NCBI GenBank assembly: GCA_023458215.1
Contig: JAEXAJ010000180.1
Span: 55,227-119,226, forward strand
From: Bacteroidota bacterium
GTDB taxonomy: Bacteria > Bacteroidota > Bacteroidia > Bacteroidales > Bacteroidaceae
Reading direction: 5' to 3'
DNA: 64,000 nt
Numbering within the stretch: the stretch's first letter is position 1; every line of letters starts with the position of its first letter. Below the pieces are notes generated by a model, which worked only from the letters and a program-made list of their open reading frames with translations, had not been told where the DNA came from and searched no databases. Positions 61,134-64,000 of the stretch are shown here, piece after piece. The position numbers and the translations under genes are program-made.

Positions 61134-63233
61134 ATGATAGATCAAGCCACCATAGACCGGATACTGGATGCGGCACAGATTACCGATGTCGTATCTGATT
61201 TTGTCACTTTGCGCAAACGCGGTGTCAACTACGTAGGTTTGTGTCCGTTCCACGAAGACAAAACCCCGTCCTTCTATGTATCGCCCGCAAAAGGGCTTTG
61301 CAAATGCTTCGCTTGCGGAAAAGGAGGCAATGCCGTGCACTTCATCATGGAGCATGAACAAATGTCCTATCCCGAGGCACTGAAGTATCTTGCCAAGAAA
61401 TATGGCATCGAAATCAAGGAACGGGAACTTTCCAATGAGGAAAAGATCGTGCAGAGCGAACGCGAAAGCTTGTTCATTGTTAATAACTTTGCACGCGATT
61501 ACTTTCAGAACATACTGCGCAACCATGTAGACGGACGCAGCATCGGTATGGCTTATTTCAGAAGCCGGGGATTCAGGGACGATATCATTGAAAAGTTTCA
61601 GTTGGGCTATTGCACCGAAAGTCATGATGCCTTAGCCAAAGAAGCCATGCAAAAGGGGTATAAGAAGGATTTTCTTATAAAGACCGGGCTTTGCTACGAG
61701 ACGGACGACCATCGTTTGCGCGACCGCTTCTGGGGACGGGTTATCTTTCCGGTGCACACTCTTTCGGGCAAAGTAGTTGCTTTTGGCGGCCGTGTACTTG
61801 CCAGTGCCACCAAAGGAATCAAAGTAAAGTATGTCAACTCGCCGGAATCGGAAATCTATCATAAGAGCAACGAACTGTATGGCATTTACTTTGCCAAACA
61901 AGCCATTGTGAAGCAAGACCGTTGCTTCCTGGTAGAAGGTTATACGGATGTTATCTCCATGCATCAATCGGGCATCGAGAATGTGGTAGCTTCTTCGGGT
62001 ACGGCACTGACACCGGGGCAAATACGTCTGATTCATCGCTTTACCAACAACATGACTGTACTCTACGATGGAGATGCCGCCGGTATCAAGGCATCTATTC
62101 GCGGTATCGACATGCTGCTGGAAGAAGGTATGAACATCAAAGTCTGCCTTCTCCCCGATGGCGACGACCCGGACTCTTTTGCGCGCAAGCACAACGCCAC
62201 TGAGTTTCAGGAATTCATTCAGAAACATGAGACTGACTTTATCCGTTTCAAGACCAATCTGTTGCTGGAAGATGCGGGTAAAGATCCGATAAAGCGCGCT
62301 GAGTTGATTGGCAATCTGGTACAAAGCATCTCGATTATTCCCGAAGCCATTGTGCGCGATGTATATATCAAAGAATGCGCCCAACTGCTGCGTGTAGAAG
62401 ATAAACTACTGGTATCCGAAGTTGCCAAACGGAGGGAAACGCAAGCCGAAAAGACTGCCGAACGGCTGGAACGTGAACGGCGTTCTGCTGCTGCCGGTGC
62501 TGCGAATGCCGCTGCGGGAATCGGTGACAATGTTGCGCCTCCTTATCCGGAAGATGCAGCATTTATCGAACAGGCCGGGGCTCCGGACGGGCATTTTCCA
62601 CCACCGGAATTCAACAACCTCCCACCTGCGGAGGAGTATGTATCTTTCATCCCGCAAGACGGCAAGGAAGGTCAGGAGTTTTATAAGTACGAACGGCTGA
62701 TTTTGCAAATGGTAGTTCGTTACGGAGAAAGAGTAATGTGTAACGTCACCGATGAAGAAGGCAAGGAGACGCCTATCACCGTGACCGAATATATAGTCAA
62801 CGATTTAAAGCAAGACGATCTTGCTTTCCATAATCCCCTCCACCGACAAATACTATCGGAAGCTGCTGAACGTATTCATAATGAAGGGTTCACCGCCGAG
62901 CGCTATTTCCTGGCACATCCCGACACCATCATCAGCAAACTAAGTGTGGAACTTATCAGTAATCGTTACCAATTAAGCAAATACCATTCTAAAAGTCAGA
63001 AGATCGTAACCGACGAGGAGCGTCTTTTCGAATTGGTTCCTACTTTAATGATTAACTTCAAATATGCCATCGTCAGCGAGGAGCTAAAGCATATTATGTT
63101 TGCTTTGCAAGACCCCGCTGTAATCAATGACGAAACACAGTGCAACACTATTATGAAACGCTATAACGATTTGCGCGAGATTAAAAGTATTATGGCAAAG
63201 CGTTTAGGGGACAGAGTGGTTGTAAGCTTTTAA
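61134..63233 (+). CDS. dnaG: DNA primase
   Basis: 699 aa from ATG 61134 (MIDQATIDRILDAAQITDVV). CHC2 zinc finger: LCPFHEDKTPSFYV with Cys37 and His40, then CKCFACGKGG with Cys58 and Cys61. RNA polymerase core: YFRSRGFRDDIIEKFQLGY, RDRFWGRVIFPVHTLSGKVVAFGGR and VKYVNSPESEIYHKSNELYG. TOPRIM: FLVEGYTDVISMHQ, GTALTPGQIRLI and VLYDGDAAGIKA. A low-complexity Ala/Pro/Glu linker follows (~435-515), then the helicase-interacting C-terminal domain. It synthesises primers at the replication fork. It is not in the usual rpsU-dnaG-rpoD arrangement but alone and divergent from the sensor pair. Confidence 0.97.
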   Translation: MIDQATIDRILDAAQITDVVSDFVTLRKRGVNYVGLCPFHEDKTPSFYVSPAKGLCKCFACGKGGNAVHFIMEHEQMSYPEALKYLAKKYGIEIKERELSNEEKIVQSERESLFIVNNFARDYFQNILRNHVDGRSIGMAYFRSRGFRDDIIEKFQLGYCTESHDALAKEAMQKGYKKDFLIKTGLCYETDDHRLRDRFWGRVIFPVHTLSGKVVAFGGRVLASATKGIKVKYVNSPESEIYHKSNELYGIYFAKQAIVKQDRCFLVEGYTDVISMHQSGIENVVASSGTALTPGQIRLIHRFTNNMTVLYDGDAAGIKASIRGIDMLLEEGMNIKVCLLPDGDDPDSFARKHNATEFQEFIQKHETDFIRFKTNLLLEDAGKDPIKRAELIGNLVQSISIIPEAIVRDVYIKECAQLLRVEDKLLVSEVAKRRETQAEKTAERLERERRSAAAGAANAAAGIGDNVAPPYPEDAAFIEQAGAPDGHFPPPEFNNLPPAEEYVSFIPQDGKEGQEFYKYERLILQMVVRYGERVMCNVTDEEGKETPITVTEYIVNDLKQDDLAFHNPLHRQILSEAAERIHNEGFTAERYFLAHPDTIISKLSVELISNRYQLSKYHSKSQKIVTDEERLFELVPTLMINFKYAIVSEELKHIMFALQDPAVINDETQCNTIMKRYNDLREIKSIMAKRLGDRVVVSF

Positions 63234-63361
63234 TTATTATCCTCTATTATCAAGACCTCTAAAAACTCTTTGAGACTCTGCGTAGGCTGTATACTCTGTG
63301 GTGAAAAAACTCAAAACCGCAAAGAAATAAGCCGGACCAACATTACGTCTGTTTCCTGCAT

Positions 63362-63764
63362 TCAGTGCCTTCAGCCTTTTGCATCGCCCTGACAGAAGGT
63401 GTTTCGGCTGAAGGCGGGGTTGAATAAGAGGCTTGGAAGGTTCAGCCGCATCGTCGCTGATTGCTTAAACAAATACCTTTTGCTATCAGACAATAAGAGG
63501 GACGCTTTTTATCTAGAAGCAATCTATTGCACGACATGCCCATGTCATACACTAAATGAGTATGGTTTGAGTAAGACTTAGTGAAGAGTGAAACAGATGA
63601 TGTGTTTGAGTGAAACAGATGATGTGTTCGGGGTAAACAGACCATGCATTTTACCCAAACAGACGATGTAATTGCCTCCGCTGAAAGCTGAAGATTTACT
63701 TTCCGGCACTGCTTTCAGCCGGAATACCCTTTATCAGGGCGATACGGAAGACTGAAGGCACTGA
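63362..63764. repeat. Element of ~400 bp bounded by long imperfect inverted repeats
   Basis: The 31 bp at 63362-63392 (starting TCAGTGCCTTCAG, ending ATCGCCCTGA) match the reverse complement of 63734-63764 at 27 of 31 positions. Similarity continues inward for ~23 bp (TTTCGGCTGAAGGC against TTCCGGCTGAAAGC), giving arms of ~54 bp. The interior has no ORF but contains array D. It looks like a palindromic non-coding element or MITE-like unit; no target-site duplication was identified. Confidence 0.7.
63588..63675. repeat. 22-bp-period tandem array D (core GTGAAACAGATGATGTGTT)
   Basis: Units start at 63588, 63610, 63632 and 63654, exactly 22 bp apart. The first two share GTGAAACAGATGATGTGTT; the third and fourth keep only AAACAGA and a following AT-G pattern. 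It sits ~355 bp after the dnaG stop, inside the inverted-repeat element 63362-63764. Confidence 0.85.
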
Positions 63765-63916
63765 AGGCTGATAAAGGTACTAGTGTTTCTATACTCAATA
63801 TATTAGTTTTTAATAGGGAGTTTTTAGCTCAAAACGCGAAAGAAATGAATCAAGCACCCCCCGGACCCCCTAAGAGGTTGTGTAAAAAGTATATTAGTGC
63901 TTACATAATGATGATA

Positions 63917-63993
63917 TTTTAGGCACGGATTACACGGAATAACACGGATTAAGTAAACAGAAACAGTGAAATCCGTGTAATCCGTGCCTAAAA
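63917..63993. repeat. Perfect 22-bp inverted repeat at window end
   Basis: The 22 bp at 63917-63938 (starting TTTTAGGCACGGATTACACG) recur as an exact reverse complement at 63972-63993, with a 33-nt loop. The arm contains CACGGATTACACGGA and the loop AACACGGATT, so it is also internally repetitive. It could be a terminator or a dispersed palindromic repeat; the next gene lies outside the window. Confidence 0.8.
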
Positions 63994-64000
63994 GAAAGCA

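Larger units (their letters stand above)
63234..64000. other. Repeat-rich non-coding region after dnaG
   Basis: 767 bp without a credible gene. In order: an AT-rich tail with CTCTGCGTAGG...CTCTGTGGTGAAAA (63279-63308), the left arm of a long inverted repeat (63362), a 22-bp-period array (63588-63675), the right arm (to 63764), a stretch with CCCCCCGGACCCCC (63856-63869), and a perfect 22-bp inverted repeat at the window end (63917-63993). No start codon with a plausible protein was found. Confidence 0.7.

Noticed and set aside
63399..63645. Short ORFs in the region after dnaG
   Set aside because: They run through the inverted repeat and the 22-bp array, have low-complexity translations and lack promoters; treated as non-coding.
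63880..63900. Possible insertion-sequence end (GAGGTTGTGTAAAA)
   Set aside because: A single IS-end-like string without a transposase, partner inverted repeat or target duplication nearby.
1..64000. tRNA or rRNA genes and riboswitches
   Set aside because: I searched the intergenic gaps by eye for tRNA arms and CCA ends, rRNA landmarks and common riboswitch cores and found nothing convincing; only the phe attenuator qualifies as a regulatory RNA.

Overview
The window looks like chromosomal DNA of a gut Bacteroides (Bacteroidota). The evidence is two SusC/SusD polysaccharide utilisation loci (PULs), an ECF sigma/FecR pair driving a TonB transducer, fimbrillin lipoproteins, DUF5119 and DUF4469 proteins, and promoters of the Bacteroides TAnnTTTG (-7) type in front of many genes. 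The species cannot be named from the sequence alone.

Layout. 1-7.1 kb, plus strand: a fimbrial (type V pilus-like) island, visibly richer in G+C than the rest. It holds a DUF5119 lipoprotein cut by the window edge, three fimbrillin-family lipoproteins (two with tip-like C-terminal modules), a frameshifted KilA-N remnant and an HU-like/DUF4469 protein. 7.3-10.7 kb, minus: housekeeping operon tsaC-clc-fmt. 11.0-23.8 kb, minus: PUL 1, read as ECF sigma, FecR anti-sigma, SusC with STN domain, SusD, GH2, GH35; probably a beta-galactoside-containing host glycan system. 24.0-25.7 kb, plus: a hotdog thioesterase and a XylR-like AraC regulator. 25.7-45.0 kb, minus: PUL 2, read as PI-PLC-like lipoprotein, ROK kinase, SusC, SusD, GH92, EEP-family phosphatase, alkaline phosphatase, MGH1-like hydrolase, GH125, GH20, metallophosphoesterase. 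It combines alpha-mannosidases, a beta-hexosaminidase and four phosphate-ester hydrolases, which suggests a phosphorylated mannoside such as a GPI-anchor glycan or phosphomannan (inference). 45.2-51.7 kb: yaaA (minus), then recJ, recQ, a TPR protein and a secreted EEP protein (plus). 51.7-56.0 kb, plus: phenylalanine/tyrosine operon (prephenate dehydratase, aminotransferase, DAHP synthase-chorismate mutase, prephenate dehydrogenase) headed by a Phe/Tyr-rich leader peptide and an attenuator. 56.0-61.0 kb, minus: two related membrane sensors, a complete histidine kinase and an upstream partner without phospho-acceptor His or ATPase domain. 61.1-63.2 kb, plus: dnaG, followed by 0.77 kb of repeat-rich non-coding DNA.

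The main unexplained signals are: (1) four intergenic tandem arrays at about 15.9, 23.0, 31.0 and 63.6 kb, each with a different unit sequence but all with an exact 22-bp period; (2) a shared operator (TCAnnTTGCGnAA, in two cases with a second TTGCG 21 bp away) at a fixed distance from the -7 elements of three PUL 2 transcription units; (3) the phosphoesterase-rich composition of PUL 2, including a C-terminal PA14-like module shared by the GH92 and metallophosphoesterase proteins; (4) the phe attenuator; and (5) the sensor pair with one degenerate member. No tRNA, rRNA, CRISPR array or intact transposon was recognised.
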